NCBI GenBank assembly: GCA_052035235.1
Contig: JBPOHT010000031.1
Location: forward strand, 38,528 to 102,527
From: Solimonas_A sp052035235
GTDB lineage: Bacteria > Pseudomonadota > Gammaproteobacteria > Nevskiales > Nevskiaceae
DNA length: 64,000 nt
Direction: 5' to 3'
The position numbers and the translations under genes are program-made. The notes beneath the pieces were generated by a model. It was not told where the DNA came from. It made no database searches and worked only from the letters and a program-made list of their open reading frames with translations. Shown here piece after piece: positions 41,614 through 49,805 of the stretch (its first letter is position 1; every line of letters starts with the position of its first letter).

Positions 41614-42937
41614 GGTTCTGCGGCACCGCACCTACCGGCACCTGTTCTTCGCCCAGGTCGTGGCGCTAGTAGGTACCGGCCTGGCGACGGTGGCCCTGGG
41701 GCTGCTGGCGTTCCGGCTGGCGGGCGAAAATGCGGGGGCGGTGCTCGGCACCGCCCTCGCCATCAAGATGATCGCCTACGTGGTGATTGCCCCGATCGCC
41801 GGGGCCTACGCTGCGCGGTTCCCGCGAAGGAAGCTGCTGGTCACTCTTGATGGGGTCCGTTTGCTGGTCGTGCTGGTGCTGCCCTGGGTGGATCAGATCT
41901 GGCAAATCTATCTGCTGATCTTTGTGCTCCAGAGTGCTTCGGCCGCCTTCACCCCGACCTTCCAGGCGACCATCCCGGACGTGCTCCCCAGGGAGGAGGA
42001 CTACACCAAGGCCCTGTCCCTAGCACGGTTGGCTTATGACCTGGAGACCCTGCTGAGCCCAGCCTTGGCGGCGGTGCTGCTGACGATCATCACCGATCAG
42101 GGCTTGTTCATGGGGACCGCTGTCGGCTTCCTGGGATCGGCCCTGCTGGTTCTTTCGGTGGTCCTGCCGCGGCCGGTGGCCAAGACTGCGGCGACCAGCA
42201 TCACACGGAAGCTCACCCAGGGCATGCGCATCTTTCTCGGAACGCCCCGCCTGCGCGGCCTGCTGGCCTTGAACCTCGCGGCGGCTGCCGGCGGTGCGAT
42301 GGTCATCGTTAACACTGTCGTGATCGTGCGGGGCGAGCTTCACAAGTCGGAGCATGCCGTGGCTCTGGCCCTAGCTGCTTTCGGCGCGGGGTCGATGATC
42401 ATGGCCTTTGCGCTGCCGCGGTTGCTGCAGCGCTATCGGGATCGCAGCGTGATGCTGGCGGCGGCCGGGAGCGTGACGATCCTGCTCGCTGCCCTGGCCA
42501 TGGCCTGGTCACTGGCCGAAAGCGCGCACTGGGTGCTGCTGCTAGGAGGCTGGGCCCTGTTGGGCAGCAGCTATGCAGCCCTGGTCACTCCGGGTGGGCG
42601 TCTACTGAAGCGCTCATCAAGAGAGGAGGACCGACCGGCACTGTTCTCTGCACAGTTCTCGCTGTCCCATGCTTGCTGGCTCGTCACCTATCCGCTGGTG
42701 GGATGGCTGGGGGCCCAGGCGGGGATCGGCGTGGCCTTATGGACCATGGCCGCTATCGCCGCGCTGGGTTGGATCGCGGCGGCGCGGTTCTGGTCCGCCG
42801 ACGACAGCGAAGCGCCGGTGCACCGGCATGACGATCTTTCGTCAGACCACCCGCATCTGGCCGAAAGCGAGCATAGCGACCATGGCCACAGCCACCCCTT
42901 CGTGATCGATGAAGTGCATCGGAGGTGGCCGTCCTGA
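41606..42937 (+). CDS. MFS exporter with His-rich tail, NreB-like
   Basis: 443 aa, 11-12 helices. MFS loop motif YAARFPRRKLL after helix 2, and an enterobactin-exporter/NreB-like core (QSASAAFTPTFQATIPDVL). The C-terminus is His-rich (EAPVHRHDDLSSDHPHLAES, HSDHGHSHPF). NreB-type MFS exporters with His tails confer nickel resistance. Overlaps czcA, so Ni/Co export is probably co-induced with the second Czc pump. Confidence 0.85.
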   Translation: MFEVLRHRTYRHLFFAQVVALVGTGLATVALGLLAFRLAGENAGAVLGTALAIKMIAYVVIAPIAGAYAARFPRRKLLVTLDGVRLLVVLVLPWVDQIWQIYLLIFVLQSASAAFTPTFQATIPDVLPREEDYTKALSLARLAYDLETLLSPALAAVLLTIITDQGLFMGTAVGFLGSALLVLSVVLPRPVAKTAATSITRKLTQGMRIFLGTPRLRGLLALNLAAAAGGAMVIVNTVVIVRGELHKSEHAVALALAAFGAGSMIMAFALPRLLQRYRDRSVMLAAAGSVTILLAALAMAWSLAESAHWVLLLGGWALLGSSYAALVTPGGRLLKRSSREEDRPALFSAQFSLSHACWLVTYPLVGWLGAQAGIGVALWTMAAIAALGWIAAARFWSADDSEAPVHRHDDLSSDHPHLAESEHSDHGHSHPFVIDEVHRRWPS

Positions 42938-43024
42938 TTCCCACTGGAACACCGGCACGGTCTACGGCCGTTCCGGGGTGCCGGTCCCTTGCTGTACTAC
43001 TGTTCCATCTCACTGGAGATTGAT

Positions 43025-43249
43025 ATGAAGAAGTCCTTTGTTGCTGCAATCCTGCTGAGCCTCAGCGCACCGCTGGCCATGGCTCACGGAAACCACGAAC
43101 CGGAAGAAGAGGGCGCTGTGGTCAAGCCTCAGTCTGTGCGCAAGGCTGGCGCACCCAAAGCCGCCACCAAGGCGGACAAAGCACAGGAGGGCGAGTCCGA
43201 ATCCGAGAAGGCCGACGAGAAGGCGCCGGCTGCGCCTAAATCGAAGTGA
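43025..43249 (+). CDS. Small Lys/Glu/Ala-rich periplasmic protein
   Basis: 74 aa. Signal peptide residues 1-20 (AMA-HG), then HGNHEPEEEG and a low-complexity Lys/Glu/Ala tail. The mature N-terminus starts with an HGNH that could bind Ni/Cu through an amino-terminal site. No family recognised. The stop overlaps the HupE start (GTGA). The 87-bp gap before it contains an ACCGGCAC / GTGCCGGT inverted repeat. Confidence 0.65.
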   Translation: MKKSFVAAILLSLSAPLAMAHGNHEPEEEGAVVKPQSVRKAGAPKAATKADKAQEGESESEKADEKAPAAPKSK

Positions 43250-43929
43250 GGCGGGTATCCCTCGCACTGCTGCTGCCCGGCCTTCTCTTGGCCGGTGCAG
43301 CGGCGGCGCATGGCGTTGCCGAGGATGACAAGCTCTTTATCGAGGGCAGCGAGGGAGCGCAACTGATCCCGTTCCTTTACTTGGGCGCGAAGCACATGGT
43401 GACGGGCTACGACCACCTCCTGTTTCTGTTCGGGGTGATCTTCTTCCTCTACCGGATGCGCGACGTGGGCCTCTACGTGACCCTCTTCGCGATCGGCCAC
43501 AGCAGCACCTTGCTATTTGGGGTTCTCAGCGGCACCCACGTCAATCCGTACATCGTCGACGCGATCATCGGTCTGTCGGTCGTCTACAAGGCATTGGACA
43601 ACCTCGGTGCGTTCAAGACGGTCTTTGGCGTCCAACCTGACAACCGCGCGGCTGTGCTCATCTTCGGCCTGTTCCATGGCTTCGGCCTAGCCACCAAGCT
43701 GCAGGATTTCTCACTGGCCTCGGACGGACTGGTGCCTAACATACTCGCGTTCAATCTGGGTGTGGAGATCGGACAATTGCTGGCCCTGACCGGCATTCTG
43801 ATCGCGATGGGCTTCTGGCGCAGGACGGCTGCGTTCGGGCGCCAGGCCTTCGCCGCCAATGTCGTGCTGATGGGTACGGGCTTCGTACTCACCGGCTATC
43901 AACTTGCAGGGTTCTATCTCAATGACTAA
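43246..43929 (+). CDS. HupE/UreJ-family membrane protein
   Basis: 227 aa from GTG 43246 (GTGA overlap). Signal-like N-terminus ending AAAHGVAED, then GAKHMVTGYDHLLFLFGVIF, GHSSTLLFG and FGLFHGFGLATKL, the HupE/UreJ hallmarks with conserved His. The family transports Ni or Co. Located behind the NreB-like exporter, with an N-terminal His right after the signal. Uptake or periplasmic sensing are both possible. Confidence 0.85.
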   Translation: MRRVSLALLLPGLLLAGAAAAHGVAEDDKLFIEGSEGAQLIPFLYLGAKHMVTGYDHLLFLFGVIFFLYRMRDVGLYVTLFAIGHSSTLLFGVLSGTHVNPYIVDAIIGLSVVYKALDNLGAFKTVFGVQPDNRAAVLIFGLFHGFGLATKLQDFSLASDGLVPNILAFNLGVEIGQLLALTGILIAMGFWRRTAAFGRQAFAANVVLMGTGFVLTGYQLAGFYLND

Positions 43930-44497
43930 CTCAAACGTTTCTGCTTCGCCGATCCAGGCCAGCGTTCCGCAGTTGCTGAGGGCCACGGCCATTGCCCTGG
44001 CAGGCGCTGCAGTCTTGTTGGTCACCACGGTCATGCCGGCGGAGTTCGGTGTAGATCCCACGGGTATCGGAAAGGTCATGGGCCTGAGCGCGCTGCACGC
44101 CTCGGATGTCTCGACTGCGAGCCCCGCAGGTACCGTCCCTAGTACCGAGATGGCGGTGATCGCCAACGAGGCACCATTCCAGACGAAGGAGATGATGCTG
44201 GTCCTCCAGCCGAATGAGGGGGCTGAGATTAAGGCCGCGATGCGCGAGGGCGATTCCTTTGTTTTCACCTGGAAAGTAGAGGGTGGTGCCGTGAACTTCG
44301 ACATGCATGGTGAGCCCCCGAACGCCGGCGATCAGTTCAGTAGCTATTGGCGTGATCGTGAGCAGACCGCTGCGCATGGAAATTTCATCGCTCCATTCGA
44401 CGGTGCTCACGGGTGGTATTGGAATAACAAGGGAACCAAGCCGGTGACCGTGATTGTCCGCGTCAGCGGCTTCTTCGAGAAGCTCTATCGTCCTTGA
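43922..44497 (+). CDS. Membrane-anchored periplasmic protein next to HupE
   Basis: 191 aa, overlapping the HupE gene by 8 bp. One N-terminal membrane helix (LLRATAIALAGAAVLLVTTV), then a periplasmic beta-rich domain (QTKEMMLVLQPNEGAEIKAA, SFVFTWKVEGGAVNFDMHGE, GAHGWYWNNKGTKPVTVIV). Proteins of this kind often follow hupE in metal islands and are named transmembrane anchor protein. WYWNN and the FDMHGEP loop are possible ligand sites. Last gene of the second czc transcript. Confidence 0.75.
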   Translation: MTNSNVSASPIQASVPQLLRATAIALAGAAVLLVTTVMPAEFGVDPTGIGKVMGLSALHASDVSTASPAGTVPSTEMAVIANEAPFQTKEMMLVLQPNEGAEIKAAMREGDSFVFTWKVEGGAVNFDMHGEPPNAGDQFSSYWRDREQTAAHGNFIAPFDGAHGWYWNNKGTKPVTVIVRVSGFFEKLYRP

Positions 44498-44592
44498 TGA
44501 ATCTCGGAGGACCACTCTGCTTGAAATTCAGCAGGCGCGCGAGGGCGCTCGGTGGAGAGAGCGTTGCAGTAGCCGATGGTGGGGGCAGCGTA

Positions 44593-45765
44593 CTAGAAAA
44601 TTTTCTTGGCCCATATTTGCCGGACGAAGCTTTGTTTGATCGAGGAGGCGCAAAACTCGCACTGCGCATTGGCTCCGACTCTTCTGCGCGCGGAACGCTG
44701 GGGTGCGTACCACGGGCTGACGCGCCATACCGTACTAGCGCGCCCCTCCGGTTCTCCAATGCGAGCTTTTAGTAGTTCAAACACATCATCGCCAGACTCA
44801 TCAATGGCAATGATGTTCCGAAACGGGATGAATCGAGACACCTTCAACCAGCCACGTTGACCGTCCGGCAATGAATCCCAGATCCTTCGTGCTGCTTCGT
44901 CTTTGGCTGTTTTCTTTTTGTCCTGCACCGTCCAGGGATTGTCGTGCTCCATGGCGATAACTTGGTCCGCCGCGTCCCATTCACCGCTTTCGAGATCGAC
45001 ATAGGCGTAGTGCCAGGCCGTGCTCACCATCAGGCCCAGAAACGTAAGCTGCTCGGCACGAACGACCAGCCAGCGCGTTGGCCGCTGATTCGGCGGTGCT
45101 TCGGGATACTCAGTTGCCGTAGGATCCCGCACCAGAATTCCCGCGGAGCTAGTTAGGATGGTCCGTCTGATCTTTTTCTTGATCGCGATTTCGGCTCTGA
45201 GGTCGGTCGCAAGGGCTCGGCGCCGAATCGACAGCGAAATCCCGAAGTAGGCGAATAGCAGCGAGTCGTTCTTCGGCTGGAAAAGCATGTCTTCCAGTTC
45301 ACCCCGCCCCCAGACATAGACTTCGGCGATCCCCTGCTTGCGGCACCACCCATAGATCGTGTCACGTGTTTTCTTCGAGAAGTCGCACGCGGCCGCGAAT
45401 ATGAGTCCGTGAAGACCCTCCTTGCACGTCGGTTCAATCTGAGAAAGGTAAGAGGCAGCCTGCGATGGTCCGATCTCGCGCTCGCGCTTGCATTGAATGA
45501 GCCAGAGCCTGTCTGCCTGCGAAGGAGCAGTCTCTTCGGCGTCATCTGGGTCGTCAGGGGATATCTGAACGGAAAGGCCGGCTAGATCGACGATCTCCAG
45601 CGCACGCGCATCGAAGCCTTGATCTCCGCCAGATCTCCCAGTGGCCTCGAGACGCCGCCACGGGCGAAAGTCGTAGGTGAGTTGGCGCACCAGATCCTCG
45701 AATCTCTTGGCCTCCAAATCCTGGAAAGGGAGCCGGTTTATTGTCCGTGTCACCATTGCGGCCAT
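44593..45765 (-). CDS. Mrr/PD-(D/E)XK restriction endonuclease-like protein
   Basis: 390 aa from ATG 45765. N-terminal nuclease domain: LEAKRFEDLVRQL, GGDQGFDARAL (Asp of the active site) and LWLIQCKREREIGPSQAASY (the Q-x-K form of D/E-x-K). Mrr-type nucleases cut methylated DNA and need no partner methylase. The C-terminal 200 residues have no recognisable domain. It follows the recombinase gene by 28 bp on the same strand, so may be its passenger. The C-terminus carries CEFC. Confidence 0.8.
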   Translation of the reverse strand: MAAMVTRTINRLPFQDLEAKRFEDLVRQLTYDFRPWRRLEATGRSGGDQGFDARALEIVDLAGLSVQISPDDPDDAEETAPSQADRLWLIQCKREREIGPSQAASYLSQIEPTCKEGLHGLIFAAACDFSKKTRDTIYGWCRKQGIAEVYVWGRGELEDMLFQPKNDSLLFAYFGISLSIRRRALATDLRAEIAIKKKIRRTILTSSAGILVRDPTATEYPEAPPNQRPTRWLVVRAEQLTFLGLMVSTAWHYAYVDLESGEWDAADQVIAMEHDNPWTVQDKKKTAKDEAARRIWDSLPDGQRGWLKVSRFIPFRNIIAIDESGDDVFELLKARIGEPEGRASTVWRVSPWYAPQRSARRRVGANAQCEFCASSIKQSFVRQIWAKKIF

Positions 45766-45793
45766 ACCCAGATCCACCCTCTGTCTGAATGTT

Positions 45794-46900
45794 TTATAGA
45801 GCCTCGTCCAGCAGATTGCCGACCGGGTTGGTCGCCAGCTCGCCGCTACGGTAGTACCCCATGACGGTATCAACCTTCCGATGCTCAGTCATCGCCATGA
45901 CGTCACCCACGGGGATGTTCTTCCGTCCAGCCTCGGTGACGAACCCCGACCGCATACTGTGGCCTGCCCAGTCGCCGTCCAGGCCGGCGAGCAGCGCGCG
46001 CTTACGTACGATGTTCGCGATGGACTCCGGGTTGAGGGGAGGGCCCACCCGCGACTTCCAAAGCCGCCGAAAGATCGCGCCCTCGGAAATGGAAGCCGCG
46101 TCGAGCCAAGCCTTGAGGGCTGCGGCTGCCTGGCCTCGGATCGGCTTATCCGGCTGCTTGACCGTCCCGTCCTGGTTGGTCTTGGATCGGTGCAGCCGAT
46201 AGGCATAGTTGCTGCCATCCGCCTTGACCAAGCGCTCTACGACGGCGTCGGCCACCTCCGAGCGGCGCCGGCCGCCACTGGACCAGGCGAACAGCAGCAG
46301 CGCCCGATCCCGCATGCCTTCCAACGAGTCATCGCAGGTGGCCAACATAGCTTCCAGAGGTTCCCGGGTCGCCGCCGTTTTCTTCGTGACGATTTCACCG
46401 CGCTTGGAAGCCGCGCGTTTGGCGCTCGACAGCAGCTGGCGAACCTGCGGGTCTTCGCAGGGATTCGGCTGTCGGCGAAGCTGGTGGAGCTTGGAGAGCA
46501 CCGCCAGCCGGTGGACTACGGTGTTCATCTTCAAAGGCCCGGCCTGGCGCTTGAACTCGCTCTGGACCAAGAGTTCATCGATCGTCGTCGGCAGCTCGCA
46601 GACCGGCTGGTCGATCGGTCCGCGGGCCAGGTGGTCGACGAGGAACTGCAGCACCGTCGGCACGGCGACGGGCAGGGCGAGCGGTTGGCCATAGCGGGCC
46701 TGGGCCCAGGCGCACCAGTAGCGCAGGGCGCTGCGGTAGCTGCGGACGGTATTCTCGGCCTGGCCGGCGACCAGGATTTCCTCGGCGGCGCGGCGCGCGG
46801 CATCGCCAAGCTCCGACGGTGAGATCAGCGCGACAGTCTCCGGAAACGTCACGGCGCCAGTTTTCGGCCTACGTTTACGGGAGGGCTGGGTTGAGGCCAT
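45794..46900 (-). CDS. Tyrosine recombinase (integrase)
   Basis: 368 aa from ATG 46900; the longer frame to 48187 is antisense to the KfrA gene. SAM-like core-binding domain (SYRSALRYWCAWAQARYG) and catalytic domain with SSGGRRRSEVAD (Arg I), HRSKTN (Lys region), GHSMRSGFVTEA (H-x-x-R) and TEHRKVDTVMGYYRSGE (His/Tyr nucleophile). All catalytic residues present. Divergent from the KfrA-like gene. An imperfect CTACGTA-C-TATGTAG repeat (46914-46928) lies in its promoter. Probably mobilises the island or its right end. Confidence 0.92.
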   Translation of the reverse strand: MASTQPSRKRRPKTGAVTFPETVALISPSELGDAARRAAEEILVAGQAENTVRSYRSALRYWCAWAQARYGQPLALPVAVPTVLQFLVDHLARGPIDQPVCELPTTIDELLVQSEFKRQAGPLKMNTVVHRLAVLSKLHQLRRQPNPCEDPQVRQLLSSAKRAASKRGEIVTKKTAATREPLEAMLATCDDSLEGMRDRALLLFAWSSGGRRRSEVADAVVERLVKADGSNYAYRLHRSKTNQDGTVKQPDKPIRGQAAAALKAWLDAASISEGAIFRRLWKSRVGPPLNPESIANIVRKRALLAGLDGDWAGHSMRSGFVTEAGRKNIPVGDVMAMTEHRKVDTVMGYYRSGELATNPVGNLLDEAL

Positions 46901-46954
46901 GTCGGTATATATCCTACGTACTATGTAGTAAATTGAACGAATTATATGTTGTAT

Positions 46955-46979
46955 TCGTGATAAACATCTCTTATCACGA
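46955..46979. promoter_or_regulatory. AT-rich palindrome between integrase and KfrA gene
   Basis: TCGTGATAA-ACATCTC-TTATCACGA, a perfect 9-bp inverted repeat in the divergent promoter region. Likely operator for the KfrA-like protein, which may repress both itself and the integrase. Confidence 0.7.
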
Positions 46980-47068
46980 GTATAAATGCAAAGGGTGGGG
47001 CGCGTGAATCGGGAGACCTTAATGGACCTAAAAACGAGGCGGTCGGTGGCAGCAACCAGGATGAGCTC

Positions 47069-48076
47069 ATGCGCGGCGTGACCTTGGCGGATATCACCCG
47101 CGCCGCCGACCAGCTGCTCGCCGAGGGCGAGCGCCCGACCATCGACGGCGTCCGGCGCATCCTCGGCACCGGCTCGCCGGGAACGGTCAACACGCTGCTC
47201 AAGCAGTACTTCCAGACGCTGCCGGCGCGGCTGAACCTGCCGGCGCCGATCGCCACGGCCGCGGCCCAGCTCTACGAGCAGGTGCAGGCCACGGCGCTGG
47301 AAGAGTTGGCGGAACAGCGCGCCGCGTTCGAACAGAGCTCGGCCCAGGAGCGGGAGCGGCTGGCCCAGGAGCGCCGCGAGTTCGAGACAGAGAAAACCGT
47401 CTTCCAGCAGCATGTCGCGAGTCTCAATGGGGAGCTGGAGCGGCAGCGCGAGCAGCTGAGAAGCACCGGCATCAAGCTGGCAGCTACCGAAAAGGAACTC
47501 GCCACCCAGACCACGCGTGCCACCACCGCCGAGGCGCAGTACCGGGCGGCAGACGACGAGCGCGAACGTAGCGCTCAAAAGCACGTAGGCGATCTGGCCC
47601 GGATGCGCGAACAAGCCGAGGGCAACGAGCGCCACCTGCTCGGCCGCCTCGATGAACAGAAGGTCCAACTGCAGCGCGTGCTGCAGGACCGGGAGCGCGA
47701 GACCGTGGCGGCGGCCAAGCAGGCCGCGACCCTGGAGTCCGCGGTGTCGGAGGCATCCAAGCTCGCCGCCTCGCTTCGGGTCGAGCTGGCGACCGCCCAG
47801 CGGGACCTGGCCAAGCGCCAGGAGGCCGTGACGGCGGCCGAGAACGCGCTCCTCAGGGCTCAGGAACAGGCCGCCAAGGACCAGGCCGTGCGCCAAGCGG
47901 ACCTGGAGCGCGCCCGCGGAGAGATCGAGCAGTTGACGACCGCGGCGGAGCAGCACAAGCGCGATCGCGACGACGCCCTGCGCGAGGCCGCCAAGCTCGA
48001 AGGACGGCTCGCGGCGCTTCAGACCCAACTGGATGAAGCCAAGGCTGAGATCCGACGCCTCCAGAAGGCCAAGTAG
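47069..48076 (+). CDS. kfrA: KfrA-like DNA-binding coiled-coil protein, copy 1
   Basis: 335 aa. N-terminal KfrA-type DNA-binding domain (VTLADITRAADQLLAEGERP, TIDGVRRILGTGSPGTVNTL), then 230 residues of continuous coiled coil. Plasmid KfrA binds an upstream palindrome and is a segregation/nucleoid-like regulator. A closely related gene stands at 62502-63512 in the opposite orientation. Divergent from the integrase. A CCGGCCGCGCGGCCGG palindrome follows the stop. Confidence 0.88.
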   Translation: MRGVTLADITRAADQLLAEGERPTIDGVRRILGTGSPGTVNTLLKQYFQTLPARLNLPAPIATAAAQLYEQVQATALEELAEQRAAFEQSSAQERERLAQERREFETEKTVFQQHVASLNGELERQREQLRSTGIKLAATEKELATQTTRATTAEAQYRAADDERERSAQKHVGDLARMREQAEGNERHLLGRLDEQKVQLQRVLQDRERETVAAAKQAATLESAVSEASKLAASLRVELATAQRDLAKRQEAVTAAENALLRAQEQAAKDQAVRQADLERARGEIEQLTTAAEQHKRDRDDALREAAKLEGRLAALQTQLDEAKAEIRRLQKAK

Positions 48077-48135
48077 CATTCCCGGCCGCGCGGCCGGCGG
48101 TTCGGAACTGGCAAGCCGTAAATCACGAGGCGTTT

Positions 48136-48153
48136 TTCCTACGCTAGTAGGAA
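48136..48153. promoter_or_regulatory. Perfect palindrome upstream of XRE gene
   Basis: TTCCTAC-GCTA-GTAGGAA, 35 bp before the XRE start. Placement suggests an autoregulatory operator. Confidence 0.8.
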
Positions 48154-48187
48154 GCGGCGGCACCGACCAGCGGCATAGTGGAGGCAC

Positions 48188-48481
48188 ATGGAGACCGAAT
48201 CACTGATTCCCAGCGCCATTCGACGAGCCAGGAACGAGCGACGACTGACGCTCGCTGGGCTGTCGAGTCGATCGGGGCTATCCGTGCAGCACATATCCAA
48301 AATCGAGGGCGGCGGCGGTCGCGGAACGCACTTGCTCTCGATCGAGAAACTGGCACGAGCCCTGGGCTTCACCCTGGTCTTGGTGCCATCACACCTCGCA
48401 CCGGATGTCCGCCGCTACATCAACTCGAACGGCCGCATCTTCGGCCAAAGCCAAAAACCGCAGGAGGATCCAAGGTCATGA
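48188..48481 (+). CDS. XRE-family regulator, HipB-like
   Basis: 97 aa. HTH_3 domain: SAIRRARNERRLTLAGLSSR, SGLSVQHISKIEGGGGRGTH, LLSIEKLARALGFTLVLVPS. The last strand resembles HipB. SD GGAGG precedes the ATG. The stop overlaps the start of the next gene (ATGA). It should bind the palindrome at 48136-48153. The layout is that of a toxin-antitoxin pair, but the second gene is not HipA. Confidence 0.88.
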   Translation: METESLIPSAIRRARNERRLTLAGLSSRSGLSVQHISKIEGGGGRGTHLLSIEKLARALGFTLVLVPSHLAPDVRRYINSNGRIFGQSQKPQEDPRS

Positions 48482-49512
48482 GCAAATTGCGTTTCACCGT
48501 TGCGGGCGAAGGCTCGTCCGGTCGGCCTGCCGGCCACTTCTCCCGCAACTGGACGGCCGAAGAAGAACTCGACCGCATCATCGAAGCGGTCGAGGTAGGC
48601 CAACTGTCGAACCAGCAAGCGCTGGAGGCCGCACTGCGTCTCCAGCAATCGCCCGACAATCTCGAACTCAGCAACTTCATCGCGGGCTGCTATTGGCGTG
48701 CCGAATTGCGCCAGGAAGCCGGGGAGTTGTGGGAAGGAACGCTTGAACACGCGATGCAGCTCATCCCGCCTGACTTCAAAGGCGAAATCCATTGGCTCGA
48801 GATCGATAACCGACCCTTTCTGCGCGTCGCGCACGGTGCGCTGCTGTCACGGATGGACCGCGAAGATGCCAAGGGCGCGGGGGCGTTGTGCCGTCAGCTC
48901 CTGAAATGGTGCCCCTCCGACAACCTGGGCGTTCGTATGCTTCAAGGCGACATCGCCTTCTTGGCAGGGAACTACCCGCGTGCGCTGAAGCACTACGTTG
49001 CACACGGCCACGAAGAGCCCGGTTCCTGGTATCAGGCCGGACGCATCGCGTTTCGCTCAGGCAACTTCGTCGAGGCCTGCACGTTCGTGCGTCGCGGCAT
49101 CATCGCGAATCCCTATATCGCGGAGGGCATCACTGGCCGCACGATTCTGAATGACCATCTGTACTGGCACGGCACCAACAAGGCGGCCGCAGAATGGGCC
49201 GTGGACTATCTCAGCGATCCCTGCGGCGAATGGAATGGCGACGAGGCCGATTTCGTCGACTGGGTTTTCAACAGCACCGCAGTCCTGAAGGAGCGTGCGG
49301 TAATCGCGGAACTGCGTGAAGGCCTGACTTACACCGAGCCAGGTTCCGAGAGGTCGGCCATCGTCGACAGGATGTTCAGCTTCGAGGCAGAGATATCGGA
49401 AGACGCCTCCCAGGCGATGGTTCGCAAGGTCCGCAATCGTTGGGGCGTGGAGTATTGGCCTTGGGAGCGCGACGGCGACCGCCGCCGGCCGGTCAAGCAG
49501 CTCAACAGTTAA
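48478..49512 (+). CDS. TPR-like protein coupled to XRE regulator
   Basis: 344 aa from ATG 48478. Helical repeats of TPR type: LSNQQALEAALRLQQSPDNL, then FLAGNYPRALKHYVAHGHEE, WYQAGRIAFRSGNFVEACTF, VRRGIIANPYIAEGI. N-terminus is KLRFTVAGEGSSGRP. No catalytic domain recognised. Resembles bacterial ST7-like/TPR proteins only loosely. Coupled to the XRE gene behind a palindrome; could be the effector of a stress or defence pair. After the stop, 49513-49607 is noncoding and becomes very AT-rich. Confidence 0.6.
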   Translation: MSKLRFTVAGEGSSGRPAGHFSRNWTAEEELDRIIEAVEVGQLSNQQALEAALRLQQSPDNLELSNFIAGCYWRAELRQEAGELWEGTLEHAMQLIPPDFKGEIHWLEIDNRPFLRVAHGALLSRMDREDAKGAGALCRQLLKWCPSDNLGVRMLQGDIAFLAGNYPRALKHYVAHGHEEPGSWYQAGRIAFRSGNFVEACTFVRRGIIANPYIAEGITGRTILNDHLYWHGTNKAAAEWAVDYLSDPCGEWNGDEADFVDWVFNSTAVLKERAVIAELREGLTYTEPGSERSAIVDRMFSFEAEISEDASQAMVRKVRNRWGVEYWPWERDGDRRRPVKQLNS

Positions 49513-49607
49513 GCAAAGGCTGCGTCCAACCGTTGTAGGCTTTGTCCAAGACTCCGCAGGCGCCTAATGCGCGCCAATGCTTCTTTGATTTGAAATTTAA
49601 AAATTAA

Positions 49608-49805
49608 AACAACAAGTTAAGTCAGTTTTGCTGCGATTTCGTCAGAATCCCTGCCAACCCTCTGGTGGAATGGGAGAGCACGGAGGCTGTGAGCCGGGCG
49701 CAGGAGATCGTGCAGCGGCAGTTCGCCGCGGAAGGCTTCAACCCGTCGGAGTTCGTGCGCGAGCAGGGAATCCGCGCGGACCTGGGCTTCTACGAGCGTG
49801 CCTGA
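49608..49805 (+). pseudogene. 3' remnant of a truncated chromosomal gene
   Basis: In the frame ending at TGA 49803 the sequence encodes PANPLVEWESTEAVSRAQEI, then VQRQFAAEGFNPSEFV and GIRADLGFYERA, with the codon use of a real gene, but upstream in-frame stops and AT-rich DNA cut it off near 49,605 and no start or ribosome-binding site is present. I do not recognise the parent. It ends 16 bp inside the convergent AraC gene, as a normal tail-to-tail neighbour would. It marks the probable junction of the island with the chromosome. Confidence 0.6.

Noticed and set aside
44494..44772. 92-residue open frame after the HupE module
   Set aside because: Mostly antisense to the 3' end of the Mrr-like gene, no domain or good start site.
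46901..48187. Long open frame upstream of the integrase
   Set aside because: It is antisense to the KfrA-like gene; integrase homology starts at ATG 46900.
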